The notes under the pieces: generated by a model | Databases searched by the model: none | Told to the model about the DNA's origin: nothing | Seen by the model: the letters and a program-made list of their open reading frames with translations, nothing else | Made by a program: the position numbers and the translations under genes | Part shown: one piece after another, positions 8,342 through 16,791 of the stretch | Layout: each line of letters begins with the position of its first letter | Position numbering within the stretch: position 1 is the first letter of the stretch | Assembly: GCF_003429565.1 (NCBI RefSeq) | Contig: NZ_QUAK01000076.1 | Span: 30,104-94,103 of the forward strand | DNA from: Streptomyces triticagri | GTDB taxonomy: Bacteria > Actinomycetota > Actinomycetes > Streptomycetales > Streptomycetaceae | DNA length: 64,000 bases | Reading direction: 5' to 3'

Positions 8342-9001
8342 ATGCCGAGACCACGCGCCTTCGACGAACGCCAAGTCCTGGAGCAGGCCCGGGAGCAGTT
8401 CTGGGTGACCGGCTTCGCAGGGACCCGGATGGACGACATCGCGCGGGCCACCGGCCTGGGCAAGGGCAGCCTGTACGGCGCGTTCGGCGACAAGGGCAAG
8501 CTGTTCCACCGGGTGTTCGGCGACTGGTGCACCGCCGTCGTCGGGGTCGCCGAGGAGCGGCTGGCCGGCGGCCCGGACTCCGAGGCGATGGCCCGCCTGT
8601 CGGCGTACGTGCACCTGATGGCGGAGAACACCGCCACCGACACCGAGCGCCGCGGATGCCTGCTGGCCAAGGCCTCGGCGGAGCTGGCCCAGCACGATCC
8701 GACGGTCGCCGGCCGGTCGGCCGAGACCATGACGGCACTGCAGGACCTGCTGCGCACGGAGATCACCGCCGCCCAGCGACACGGCGACATCGACAGCGCG
8801 GCGGACCCGGAGCGCCTGGCAGCACTGCTCCTGACAGTGGTCCGCGGCATCGAGGCAGCAGGCAAGGCCGGCATGCCCCCGAAGACCCTCCGGGACGTGG
8901 CAGCCACGGCACTGGAAGTCCTGCCGGCCCCCGAGGGCACGAAGCGCGACGGCGTCACCGTCCGCCCGACAACCGGGCACGACCCTGCCCGGGAGAGCTA
9001 G
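8342..9001 (+). CDS. TetR/AcrR-family repressor
   Basis: A 219-residue regulator. The N-terminal helix-turn-helix reads FAGTRMDDIARATGLGKGSL followed by YGAFGDKGKLF, the signature of AcrR-like repressors. The C-terminal half is the ligand and dimer domain. The ATG at 8342 is preferred because the upstream ATG at 8306 lies inside the operator. There is no clear Shine-Dalgarno sequence, so the message may have a very short leader. It most likely represses itself and the divergent dehydrogenase through the repeat at 8281-8317. Confidence 0.92.
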   Translation: MPRPRAFDERQVLEQAREQFWVTGFAGTRMDDIARATGLGKGSLYGAFGDKGKLFHRVFGDWCTAVVGVAEERLAGGPDSEAMARLSAYVHLMAENTATDTERRGCLLAKASAELAQHDPTVAGRSAETMTALQDLLRTEITAAQRHGDIDSAADPERLAALLLTVVRGIEAAGKAGMPPKTLRDVAATALEVLPAPEGTKRDGVTVRPTTGHDPARES

Positions 9002-9026
9002 CCAGTCGCCACCACGGACGGCAGGG

Positions 9027-9584
9027 TCACCCCTCGCCGTGGCGCAGCTTCCGCACCCAGTGGCCGAGGTCGGCCCGGTAGGCGAAGTGGACCCGCAGAC
9101 CGACCACTTCCCCCTCCCTCACGAGCAGTTCCAGGTCCCCGCCCTCTCCTGGGGCCAGTTCAAGCGTGTCGTCGCGCCACATGCGCTCCTCGATCCGCCA
9201 CGTCGCCCTCGCACAGCGGAACGCCAGCACCCGGCGGTCCGTGAGTACCAGGACGGGCCCGGGCGCGAGCAGGAAGTACGGAAGGCGCCCTTCCCGGTAC
9301 CGCACCGGAAAGATCAGCCGAGGCACCTCGTCCCGGCCCAGCTCCCCCGCCACGTCCTCGACCGACCAGGGCGACCGCAACAACGGGAGCGGCAAACCGC
9401 GGACCTTGTGCAGCCAAGTCGTCAGCGCGACGACAGTCACCAGCACTCCCCCGTACCACGCCCAGACACCGGCCGCCGGCCACCCGAAGTCCCACGGCAG
9501 AACGCAGAGAAGGACCAGAACCACCATCGGTACGTACGAGCCGACCCACCGAACGAACCTGGCCACGCTCTCACCCACGCCCAT
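9027..9584 (-). CDS. Small membrane protein with PH-like soluble domain
   Basis: A 185-residue protein with two hydrophobic segments near the N-terminus (about residues 15-35 and 40-58), then a basic/soluble domain with VLVLTDRRVLAFRC. That motif pattern is common in bacterial PH-like or membrane-associated domains. Its start overlaps the end of the upstream gene by 14 bp, so translation is coupled. It is the last gene of a run of three membrane proteins (10572 to 9027). The function is unknown. A place in the toxin-like locus further upstream is possible but not shown. Confidence 0.72.
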   Translation of the reverse strand: MGVGESVARFVRWVGSYVPMVVLVLLCVLPWDFGWPAAGVWAWYGGVLVTVVALTTWLHKVRGLPLPLLRSPWSVEDVAGELGRDEVPRLIFPVRYREGRLPYFLLAPGPVLVLTDRRVLAFRCARATWRIEERMWRDDTLELAPGEGGDLELLVREGEVVGLRVHFAYRADLGHWVRKLRHGEG

Positions 9585-10131
9585 CGGCGAGTTCGGCCAC
9601 GAACTTCTGCAGAGCGCGCCACCCGCCGGCCTTCACCGTGAATGTCTGATCGCCCGCCTCTGAGCGGACGGTGATGATGCCTCCACCAGGGTCGGATTCC
9701 GCCTCGCACTCCGCCCGTGCCGCGCTCGCACAGCTGCGGACCGGCGCGTCGAGCAGCCGGTTGTAGGCGAAGGCGAGCGCCTGCCGTTCCGTGAGGACGA
9801 CGAAGCAGCCGCGCAGTGCGCGCTCGCGCACGCCCGCACCGGGCAGTACGGCGGGGACCACGGCCCGGGGCGTGTCCCCCGGCTCGAGCAAGGTCTGGAC
9901 TCGGTCCCGCTCCTTCCACGACTGCCCGCTGTAGTAGACGGCCCCGAGCGTGCCGGCCACGAGCCCGAAGAACACGGGATCCGTGGCCGTACGCAGGTCA
10001 AGAACCTCGTGGACGGCCAGCAATCCCAAGGGAAACAGGACCAGTTGCCACAACACCAGCAGCACCCGCGCCCGCACACCCTGCCGAGCGGCCAGCCGCA
10101 CTCGCTCCTGCACATCCACATCCATATCCAC
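9571..10131 (-). CDS. Small membrane protein, paralogue-like to its downstream neighbour
   Basis: A 186-residue protein with two predicted membrane helices (about residues 22-42 and 52-70), then a soluble domain containing CFVVLTERQALAFAYNR. This aligns by eye with the VLVLTDRRVLAFRC element of the next gene, so the two look like divergent copies. It starts 6 bp after the upstream gene and overlaps the downstream gene by 14 bp. No enzymatic motif is seen. I cannot assign a function. Confidence 0.72.
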   Translation of the reverse strand: MDMDVDVQERVRLAARQGVRARVLLVLWQLVLFPLGLLAVHEVLDLRTATDPVFFGLVAGTLGAVYYSGQSWKERDRVQTLLEPGDTPRAVVPAVLPGAGVRERALRGCFVVLTERQALAFAYNRLLDAPVRSCASAARAECEAESDPGGGIITVRSEAGDQTFTVKAGGWRALQKFVAELADGRG

Positions 10132-10137
10132 GCCCCC

Positions 10138-10572
10138 TCACGTCCCACCGGAAGCGAAGGTCCGCTGGTTCTGGAGGGAGAACAGGGTGCTGGCACATGC
10201 GGAGGCGGCGAGGGCTCCGACGACCAGCGGCATCCGTGCGTCGCCTCCCCGTGCCAGGGACAGGGCGGCGAATGCCGCCAGAGCCAGACCCGCCACGGCC
10301 GAACACCCCCATCTGCGCACCGCGCCGTCGCTCCGTGGCACCCGTTCCCGACCGATCAGGTGGTGCTCGGCGAGCAGCGCCGGTACGGCGTACGCGGCCG
10401 TGCCTGCGGCGAAGAGTGCGCTCACGACCCGGTCGCCGCCGAGGAACGCCAGGGTGCCGGCCGCCCCCATCATCGCCGCGGCGGCGAGCAGCATCACCCG
10501 GCCGATCAGGGACAGCGGCCCCGCTGTCCCCCGCCGTAAACGAACTGGCCCTGTCGTGCGTCTTCGTCCCAT
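10138..10572 (-). CDS. Four-helix membrane protein of unknown function
   Basis: A 144-residue very hydrophobic protein with about four membrane segments and a basic N-terminus (MGRRRTTGPVRLRRG) that would stay inside the cell. An unusually long run of G precedes the ATG and can serve as ribosome-binding site. It heads the three-gene membrane operon. A 159-bp gap separates it from the toxin/immunity genes above, all on the same strand. No family is recognised. Confidence 0.68.
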   Translation of the reverse strand: MGRRRTTGPVRLRRGTAGPLSLIGRVMLLAAAAMMGAAGTLAFLGGDRVVSALFAAGTAAYAVPALLAEHHLIGRERVPRSDGAVRRWGCSAVAGLALAAFAALSLARGGDARMPLVVGALAASACASTLFSLQNQRTFASGGT

Positions 10573-10731
10573 GTACCCCGCCCCCCCCGACGAAGTCCCG
10601 TGTCTCGGACGGCCGCCTCTGCGCTGCGAAAGGCGCGCGGGCGGACTCCCCGGAGCGTAGTCGGTGAGGGCGATGCCCTTGGAGGTGGCCAGGGCCTGGG
10701 GTCTCGCGCCCCGGGACCTGTGGGCGGTCCG

Positions 10732-11238
10732 TCAGGGCAGTGTGTCAGCGGGTGTCTGTCGCAAGACCACGGAGCCGAGTTCGGTCCGGGTCGCGTCGGT
10801 CAGGGGTTCCCCGTCGGTGCCGCTTGCTGCCAAGGTGTGGAGCAACTGGGTTACCGCGTCCACCAGTTGGTGTCGAGTGATCGGGCAGCCCGCGGCGGTC
10901 GTCGCGGCCGAGAGGACAGGGTCGAGGAGGTCCGCGGACTGGGCGAAGGCCGCGTCGCCGAGTTCCTCGGTCTCTGCCGGGCGGCCCGGCCGGTATGCGC
11001 GGCCACCGACCCGCCCCGCGGCGAACGGGAACGGCTGCTCGTACGGACCGTCGGCGAACCCGTCGCCGTCCGCCGGCACCCCCCAACCGAGCACCGTAAG
11101 AAGCTCCTCGAGGGTGGGCCGGCTGCCCAGGTCGTCGGCCATGTCCTCGATCACCCACCCGAGCGCCTCCGCCGCGTCCGCGAGGACGCCGGACGGCAGG
11201 GCGGGCAGCGGCGGCGGGACAGGCGGCACCGGCGTCAC
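10732..11238 (-). CDS. Unknown protein coupled to the immunity-like gene
   Basis: A 168-residue soluble protein with a proline-rich N-terminus (PVPPVPPPLPALP) and a central glycine/tyrosine-rich segment. The GTG start overlaps the stop codon of the upstream gene (GTGA, 11235-11238), so it is translationally coupled to the Imm26-like protein. The open frame extending further upstream is the shadow of that gene. No known domain is recognised. By position it could be a second immunity factor or an adaptor for the putative toxin, which is inference only. Confidence 0.7.
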   Translation of the reverse strand: MTPVPPVPPPLPALPSGVLADAAEALGWVIEDMADDLGSRPTLEELLTVLGWGVPADGDGFADGPYEQPFPFAAGRVGGRAYRPGRPAETEELGDAAFAQSADLLDPVLSAATTAAGCPITRHQLVDAVTQLLHTLAASGTDGEPLTDATRTELGSVVLRQTPADTLP

Positions 11239-11753
11239 AGGCCCAGACGCGCGAGATGCGCGGGTACGTACTCGCTGAGCACCGTCTGCTCGTACGAGCC
11301 GTCCAGGAGCCCGATCTCCCGGGCCTCCGCCTCGTCGAGCTGTCGTGTCGTGCCGTCCGCCGCCTCGCCCATGCCGGACCCGCCGACCTCGGGTGCGTCG
11401 CTGTCCGCGAGCAGGTCGAGCAGATCGTCGTCGGCGCCCGCCGCGTGATAGATCTCCGGCTCCGGGAAGCGGGCCGCGAGCGCGGGATCGTGGGCCACGA
11501 CGGACCAATCCCCGGAGCGCACCGCCTCCTTGTCGGTGTGCACGGCGTGCCGCCGCACCTCGGGCGCGCCCTCGGCAGGCGGCCAGTCCGCGGCCGCGAA
11601 GGTGCCCCGTACGAAACCGATGGCCGTCCCGAAGGCCCCCTCACCGAGCAGCACCCCGAAGTGGTACCCGCCGTCCGACGCGGGCACGGCCACCACATCG
11701 CCGACGCCTGCCCCCTTGCGTCCGCGTCCGCTCCTGCCCGTGCCGTCCGTCAT
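11235..11753 (-). CDS. Imm26-like putative immunity protein
   Basis: A 172-residue acidic cytosolic protein. The N-terminal segment GDVVAVPASDGGYHFGVLLG resembles Imm26-family immunity proteins, which open with G-D-hydrophobic-x-x-(I/V)-P and a Y-x-(F/Y)-G strand. It starts 118 bp after the stop of the GIY-YIG-like toxin gene on the same strand, the expected position for an immunity partner. It shares GTGA with the next gene. The match was made by eye and not confirmed with a profile. Confidence in the coding region is high, in the role moderate. Confidence 0.72.
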   Translation of the reverse strand: MTDGTGRSGRGRKGAGVGDVVAVPASDGGYHFGVLLGEGAFGTAIGFVRGTFAAADWPPAEGAPEVRRHAVHTDKEAVRSGDWSVVAHDPALAARFPEPEIYHAAGADDDLLDLLADSDAPEVGGSGMGEAADGTTRQLDEAEAREIGLLDGSYEQTVLSEYVPAHLARLGL

Positions 11754-11871
11754 CGGCCCACCGTTCCTCGTCGCGTTCCGTGGCTGCCCGGCGCGCGACC
11801 GGGTCCGCGCGCCAGCGTACCGCCGGAGGGTGCGCCGGGCGGGGCGCCCGAAGAGGGGCGCCCCGCAACCG

Positions 11872-13200
11872 TCACCCGCAGTTCTTCTTCTTCCACGCGG
11901 CGTCGCGACGCTTCCGCTCCGTCTCGTACCGCTCGTACTCGGCGCGGCGCTCGCCCGCGAGGGGGTTCTGCCGGTTGCCCCGGTAGTCCTTGCCCTTCTT
12001 GCCGATCACGGTCTTGTACTTCTCGGCGGTGCGCTGCTCCAGGAGCCGCGACTGGCCGTAGGTGCGGCTGCCGGGCAGGACCCGCATGCGGTCGCCGTTG
12101 GCCGGGTTGAACCTGTTGTTGTTCTTGCCGTGCCGGCGCTGCACCGTCTGCGGTGTCTCCTTGCCGCCGAACATGCCCGAGTAGTAGACCTTGCCGTTCT
12201 TGTCGACGAGCACGTAGTTCTTGTATCCGCCCTTGTCGAAGTACCCGTACGGACGGTCCTTGCCGGCCGGCAGTGCCGCGTGCACGACCCCGTTCGGAAG
12301 TCCGACGGGCCCGGTGTACACCGCCTGCACGACCGAGGTGCCGCCGCGGCGCTGCGGGGCTTGGTAGGCGACCGGGCAGAGTTCCTTCTTCTTGCGTTTG
12401 TGCTTGGCCGCGTCCGCCTTCTTCTTCAGGTCCGCGGCCTTCTTCTTCAGCTTGTCGATCTTCTTCGACTGGCTGTAGAGGCCCTTCAGGCCCTTGGCGA
12501 CCTTCGAGCCGTTCTTGACGATCGACTTGCCGACGTTCCAGGCCTTCTTCGGGTTCAGGAGGTACTTCTTGGCGAGCTTCAGCGGCATGCCGCCGGCGGC
12601 CATCAGCAGGGCGTTGATGACGGTCTCGGTGCAGGCCGAACCGTCGCCCTCCGTGATGCACTTGAGCGCATCCGTGATGCCGGTCTCCTCGCCGGCGATC
12701 TTGATGAGTTCCTCGGCGGCCTTCTTCAGGTCCTCCTTGGTGACGTCGTATTCCTTCTGCGCGTCGTCGACTTCCTTCTGAGCGTCGTTGTACGCGCGCT
12801 CCTCGGGCGTGAGATCGCTGTCGGCCGGAATGTCGTCGCCCGCGGTCGGGGTGTCGCCGTTTCCGCCGTCGTCGTCCGGCTGAACGTCCGGCTTTCCGCG
12901 ATCGCCGCCGTCCTTCGGGCCGTCGGCCTGGTTCTGTCCGCCGTCGCCGCCTCCGCAGCCGTCACCGCCGGTGATCTCGCAGACCTTGGTGGAGACCGTG
13001 TTCGCCACAGTCTCGTTGAGCGAGGTGCCGACGATCGCCACCACGATCAGGGCGACGATGACGAGCACGCCCGCGTACTCCGTCATGGTGGCGCCGCGGT
13101 CGAAATGCCGGAGCCCCAACTGGCGGGACAGGGAGAGTTTGCGGCGCAGCCGCGGCGACTGCACCGCCTTCCGTATTCGGCTCATGGCCGGGCTGCCCAC
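11872..13200 (-). CDS. Putative toxin: Flp-type prepilin leader joined to GIY-YIG-like nuclease
   Basis: A 442-residue protein of unusual build. Residues 34-58 match a class III (Flp/Tad) prepilin signal: DRG, then ATMTEY with Glu at +5 and Tyr at +6, then a hydrophobic helix. Residues 75-130 are Gly/Asp-rich and probably disordered. Residues 131-275 are helical, charged and Lys-rich with four Cys. The C-terminus fits a GIY-YIG endonuclease: NYVLVDKNGKVYYSG (328-342), R355/R356 and H357, E389 in SRLLEQ, and N412. Short toxin-type GIY-YIG domains show the same order. The immunity-like gene follows. The start may be GTG 13200 or ATG 13185. It is likely a membrane-anchored or pilus-exported toxin. 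No experimental relative is known to me. Confidence 0.75.
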   Translation of the reverse strand: MGSPAMSRIRKAVQSPRLRRKLSLSRQLGLRHFDRGATMTEYAGVLVIVALIVVAIVGTSLNETVANTVSTKVCEITGGDGCGGGDGGQNQADGPKDGGDRGKPDVQPDDDGGNGDTPTAGDDIPADSDLTPEERAYNDAQKEVDDAQKEYDVTKEDLKKAAEELIKIAGEETGITDALKCITEGDGSACTETVINALLMAAGGMPLKLAKKYLLNPKKAWNVGKSIVKNGSKVAKGLKGLYSQSKKIDKLKKKAADLKKKADAAKHKRKKKELCPVAYQAPQRRGGTSVVQAVYTGPVGLPNGVVHAALPAGKDRPYGYFDKGGYKNYVLVDKNGKVYYSGMFGGKETPQTVQRRHGKNNNRFNPANGDRMRVLPGSRTYGQSRLLEQRTAEKYKTVIGKKGKDYRGNRQNPLAGERRAEYERYETERKRRDAAWKKKNCG

Positions 13201-13400
13201 GCTGTCGCCCCGTTTCGTCTCGGTCGCCTCGGGCCGGTCACCCCGGCCGGGTCGTCCGGGCCGGTCCGGCAGAAGTCACACCGGCCCATCCTGCCTCAAC
13301 GATGCACGGAGCGGTTGGGCCCCAAGACCCATATTCCGGGCCCAAATCGGGGCGGAAACCGATCGGACGCGCGGCGCCCGGGAGACTGAGTGACGGAGGG

Positions 13401-16016
13401 TCAGTCCTCCAACACCGGCAGCAGTTCCGGGAGATGGCCGTCGGACGCCGCGGCCGCGTCCTGCCGCTCCTGCGGGACGTCGCCGTACAGGGTGGTACGC
13501 GGGCGGGACGGACGGCCCGCGGCCTCGGCGATCGCGACGAGATCCTTCACCGAGCGGTACGAGCCGTAACTCGACCCGGCCATACGGGAGATGGTCTCCT
13601 CCATCAGCGTGCCACCGAGGTCGTTCGCGCCGGAGCGCAGCATCTCCGCCGCGCCTTCGGTGCCGAGCTTCACCCAGCTGGTCTGGATGTTGGGGATGTA
13701 CGGGTGCAGGAGGAGGCGGGCCATCGCGGTCACCGCGCGGTTGTCACGCGTGGTCGGGCCCGGACGGGCGATACCGGCCAGGTAGACGGGCGCGTTGGTG
13801 TGGATGAAGGGCAGGGTCACGAACTCGGTGAAGCCCTCCACGCCCTTCTCCAGGGCCTGTTGCTGCATTCCGGCGAGCGTACGGAAGTGGCCGAGCCAGT
13901 GCCGGGGCTGGTCCACATGCCCGTACATCATGGTGGAGCTGGAGCGGATGCCCAACTCGTGGGCCGTGGAGACGACTTCCTTCCAGGTGGCGGTGGGCAG
14001 CTTGCCCTTGGTGAGGATCCAGCGGACCTCGTCGTCGAGGATCTCGGCGGCCGTCCCCGGGATGGAGTCCAGGCCCGCCTCGCGCGCCCGGGTGAGCCAC
14101 TCGCGGATCGAAAGGCCGGTGCGGGTCGCGCCGTTGACGACTTCCATCGGCGAGAAGGCGTGCACATGCATGCCCGGCACGCGTTCCTTCACGGCGCGCG
14201 CGATGTCGAAGTACGCCGTGCCGGGCAGGTCCGGATGGATGCCGCCCTGCATGCAGACCTCCACCGCGCCCACGTCCCAGGCCTGCCGGGCCCGGTCGGC
14301 GACCTGGTCGAGGGAGAGGGTGTACGCGTCGGCGTCGGTGCGGCGCTGCGCGAAGGCGCAGAAACGGCAGCCGGTGTAGCAGACGTTGGTGAAGTTGATG
14401 TTGCGCGTGACGATGTAGGTGACGTCGTCGCCGACCACGGACTTGCGCAGGTCGTCCGCGACCCGGGTGAGCGCGTCGAGGGCCGGCCCGTCGGCGTGCA
14501 GCAGGGCCAGTGCCTCGTCGTCGGTGAGCCGGGTCGGGTCGTCGGCGGCGGCCCGGAGCGCCTCGCGGACGTCGCCGTCGATGCGCGAGGGCACCATGCC
14601 GGGCGCCGCCGCCTCCCGCAGCGCCTCCCAGTCCCCGTACACCGCGTCGAAGTCGTCACGCCGGTCGGAGGTGCGCCCGGTGGTGTCGATGGTGTGGTGC
14701 AGATCGGTGCGGCCGCTCGCGGTGAACGCCTCGTCCGGCTCCTGCCAGGGCAGGCCCTCGGGCAGCGCGTCCGGGCGGGCCAGACCGGTCTCCGGGTCGG
14801 CGAGCGCGGTCACGTGCGGAAGGAGACGCGGGTCGAGCCAGGGCTCCCCGCGCTGCACGAACTCCGGGTACGCACACAGCCGTTCACGCAGCTCGAAGCC
14901 GGCGCCCGCGGACCGCTCGGCGAGCTCGTCGAGCTGCGGCCAGGGCTTCTCGGGGTTCACATGGTCGGGGGTGATCGGCGAGACGCCGCCCCAGTCGTCG
15001 ATGCCGGCCGCGATGAGGCGCTCGTACTCGCCGTCGACGAGATTGGGCGGGGCCTGCAGGCAGCCCGAGGGGCCCATGATGTGCCGGGCCACGGCGACCG
15101 TCGCGACCAGGTCGTCGAGCTCCGCGTCCGGCATTCCGCGCATCGCCGTGTCCGGCTTGGCGCGGAAGTTCTGGATGATCAGCTCCTGGATGCCGTGGTA
15201 CGAGCGGGCCACCCGCCGCAGCGCGAACAGCGAGTCCGCGCGCTCCTCGTACGTCTCCCCGATCCCGATCAACAGGCCGCTGGTGAACGGCACGGAGGAA
15301 CGCCCCGCGTCCTCGAGGACCCGCAGCCGTACGGCGGGCTCCTTGTCCGGGGAGCCGTGGTGCGGTCCGCCCGGCTCGCTCCACAGACGGGTGGCGGTGG
15401 TCTCCAGCATCATGCCCATGGACGGGGCGACCGGCTTGAGCCGCTGGAAGTCGGTCCAGCTCATGACGCCCGGGTTGAGGTGCGGGAGCAGCCCCGTCTC
15501 CTCCAGGATGCGGATGGAGATCGCCCGTACGTACGCGATGGTGTCGTCGTAGCCGTGCGCGTCGAGCCACTCGCGGGCCTCCGGCCAGCGGTCCTCCGGC
15601 TTGTCGCCGAGGGTGATCAGGGCTTCCTTGCAGCCGAGTCGAGCACCCCGGCGGGCGATGTCGAGCACCTCGTCGGGCGACATGAACATCCCGTGTCCGG
15701 CCCGGCGGAGCTTGCCCGGGACGGTCACGAAGGTGCAGTAGTGGCACTTGTCCCGGCAGAGCCGGGTGAGCGGGATGAAGACGCTCTTCGAGTACGTGAT
15801 GACGCCCGGCCGTCCCGCGGCCTCGAGCCCGGCGTCCCGCACCCGGGCCGCGGAGGCGGTCAGATCGTCCAGGTCGGTGCCGCGGGCCTGGAGCAGCACG
15901 GCGGCCTCCGCGACGTCGAGGGCGACCCCGTCCCTGGCTCTGCGCAGCGCCCGCCGCATGGCGTTGGCGGTGGGGCGGTTCGGTTCTCCCTGGCGTCGCG
16001 CCTGGTCATCCGTCAT
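13401..16016 (-). CDS. fbiC: Fused FO synthase (CofG-CofH)
   Basis: An 871-residue radical-SAM enzyme that makes FO, the deazaflavin core of coenzyme F420, from tyrosine and a pyrimidine precursor. The CofG half has the iron-sulfur motif CRDKCHYC (C87, C91, C94). The CofH half has CYTGCRFC (C546, C550, C553). Both halves are full length, as in actinobacterial FbiC, where the two activities are one chain. It is transcribed alone on the minus strand. F420 made through this enzyme would serve luciferase-like oxidoreductases such as those at 18912 and 38792. In S. coelicolor the FO synthase gene is not far from afsR, which agrees with this region. Confidence 0.97.
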   Translation of the reverse strand: MTDDQARRQGEPNRPTANAMRRALRRARDGVALDVAEAAVLLQARGTDLDDLTASAARVRDAGLEAAGRPGVITYSKSVFIPLTRLCRDKCHYCTFVTVPGKLRRAGHGMFMSPDEVLDIARRGARLGCKEALITLGDKPEDRWPEAREWLDAHGYDDTIAYVRAISIRILEETGLLPHLNPGVMSWTDFQRLKPVAPSMGMMLETTATRLWSEPGGPHHGSPDKEPAVRLRVLEDAGRSSVPFTSGLLIGIGETYEERADSLFALRRVARSYHGIQELIIQNFRAKPDTAMRGMPDAELDDLVATVAVARHIMGPSGCLQAPPNLVDGEYERLIAAGIDDWGGVSPITPDHVNPEKPWPQLDELAERSAGAGFELRERLCAYPEFVQRGEPWLDPRLLPHVTALADPETGLARPDALPEGLPWQEPDEAFTASGRTDLHHTIDTTGRTSDRRDDFDAVYGDWEALREAAAPGMVPSRIDGDVREALRAAADDPTRLTDDEALALLHADGPALDALTRVADDLRKSVVGDDVTYIVTRNINFTNVCYTGCRFCAFAQRRTDADAYTLSLDQVADRARQAWDVGAVEVCMQGGIHPDLPGTAYFDIARAVKERVPGMHVHAFSPMEVVNGATRTGLSIREWLTRAREAGLDSIPGTAAEILDDEVRWILTKGKLPTATWKEVVSTAHELGIRSSSTMMYGHVDQPRHWLGHFRTLAGMQQQALEKGVEGFTEFVTLPFIHTNAPVYLAGIARPGPTTRDNRAVTAMARLLLHPYIPNIQTSWVKLGTEGAAEMLRSGANDLGGTLMEETISRMAGSSYGSYRSVKDLVAIAEAAGRPSRPRTTLYGDVPQERQDAAAASDGHLPELLPVLED

Positions 16017-16032
16017 ACGTCGAGCATACGGA

Positions 16033-16176
16033 TCACGCCTCCGGTTGGAGCACGCGCCCGAGGAACCCGCGCAAGTGGCCGGCGACGGTGTGCAGATGGC
16101 TCTCCAGCAGGAAGTGGCCGCCGTCGACGAGGTGGATCTTGGCGCCCTCGGCGTCGCGGGCGAAGGCGCGCGGTGC
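16033..16176 (-). pseudogene. C-terminal remnant of an alpha/beta hydrolase
   Basis: Read on the minus strand, 47 codons after the TAA stop of the membrane gene (16177) translate as [20 protein letters not shown] followed by [19 protein letters not shown] and a stop at 16033. The piece VDGGHFLLE is the strand-helix end of alpha/beta hydrolases, with the catalytic His in GGHF. No start codon or upstream hydrolase sequence exists, and the preceding in-frame codon is the neighbour's stop. It is a decayed gene tail, probably left by a deletion that joined it to the ABC transporter operon. Confidence 0.65.
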
Positions 16177-16791
16177 TTACGGGCTTGCGCGGCTACTCTC
16201 CGTACGGTCGGGCAGCCTCAGCGTGGCGAGCATCCCGACCCCGAAGAGGACCACGGCAGCCAGCGCCGCCGACCACTCGCCGCTTCCCTGCGCGGGCCAC
16301 ATCCAGCCATGCGGCCGACCACCCGGGCCGGGCCCGATCAGCGCGCACAGCAACGGGACGGCCGCGACGGCGATCGCGCTGTACTGCACCCCGAGCAGCT
16401 GCCTGACGATCAGCCCGACGCCCAGATACCCGAGCAGATTGCGCGCCACCGCGAAGCCGAGCGGGAAGTCCAGCCAAGCGGCTTCGCCGAGCGCCACGAC
16501 GACCGCGACCACGCCCGTACACACCACGGCACCGGCCCGCCACGCCGCCGTGCTCCGGACGCTCGCCGCATGGCTGCTGCCGCCGCTCGCCGAAGTGCAC
16601 CCCAACCCGTAAAGGAGCAGACAGGCCGGCATCACGGGCAGCACCAGCGGCACCGGGATGCTGCCGGATACCCCGCTGAACATCGCGAGCGTCGGCACGG
16701 AAGAGCCGGCCAGTACGGGCGCGGCGGCGAAGCAGACCACAAGTCCCGTCACCCAGGCGGTGACCGCGTGCGCGCGCAGCCACCAGATCAC
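16177..16791 (-). CDS. Six-helix membrane protein of the ABC operon
   Basis: A 204-residue hydrophobic protein with about six membrane segments and no soluble domain. Its ATG overlaps the stop of the upstream permease gene (ATGA, 16788-16791), so it is made together with the permease and the ATPase at 18039. It is probably an extra membrane subunit or helper of that transporter. No family is recognised from sequence. Immediately beyond its stop lies the hydrolase remnant. Confidence 0.75.
   Translation of the reverse strand: MIWWLRAHAVTAWVTGLVVCFAAAPVLAGSSVPTLAMFSGVSGSIPVPLVLPVMPACLLLYGLGCTSASGGSSHAASVRSTAAWRAGAVVCTGVVAVVVALGEAAWLDFPLGFAVARNLLGYLGVGLIVRQLLGVQYSAIAVAAVPLLCALIGPGPGGRPHGWMWPAQGSGEWSAALAAVVLFGVGMLATLRLPDRTESSRASP

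Noticed and set aside
13302..16406. A 1034-codon open frame on the plus strand opposite FO synthase
   Set aside because: It is the antisense shadow of a well-recognised gene in high-GC DNA. It lacks a ribosome-binding site and any domain.
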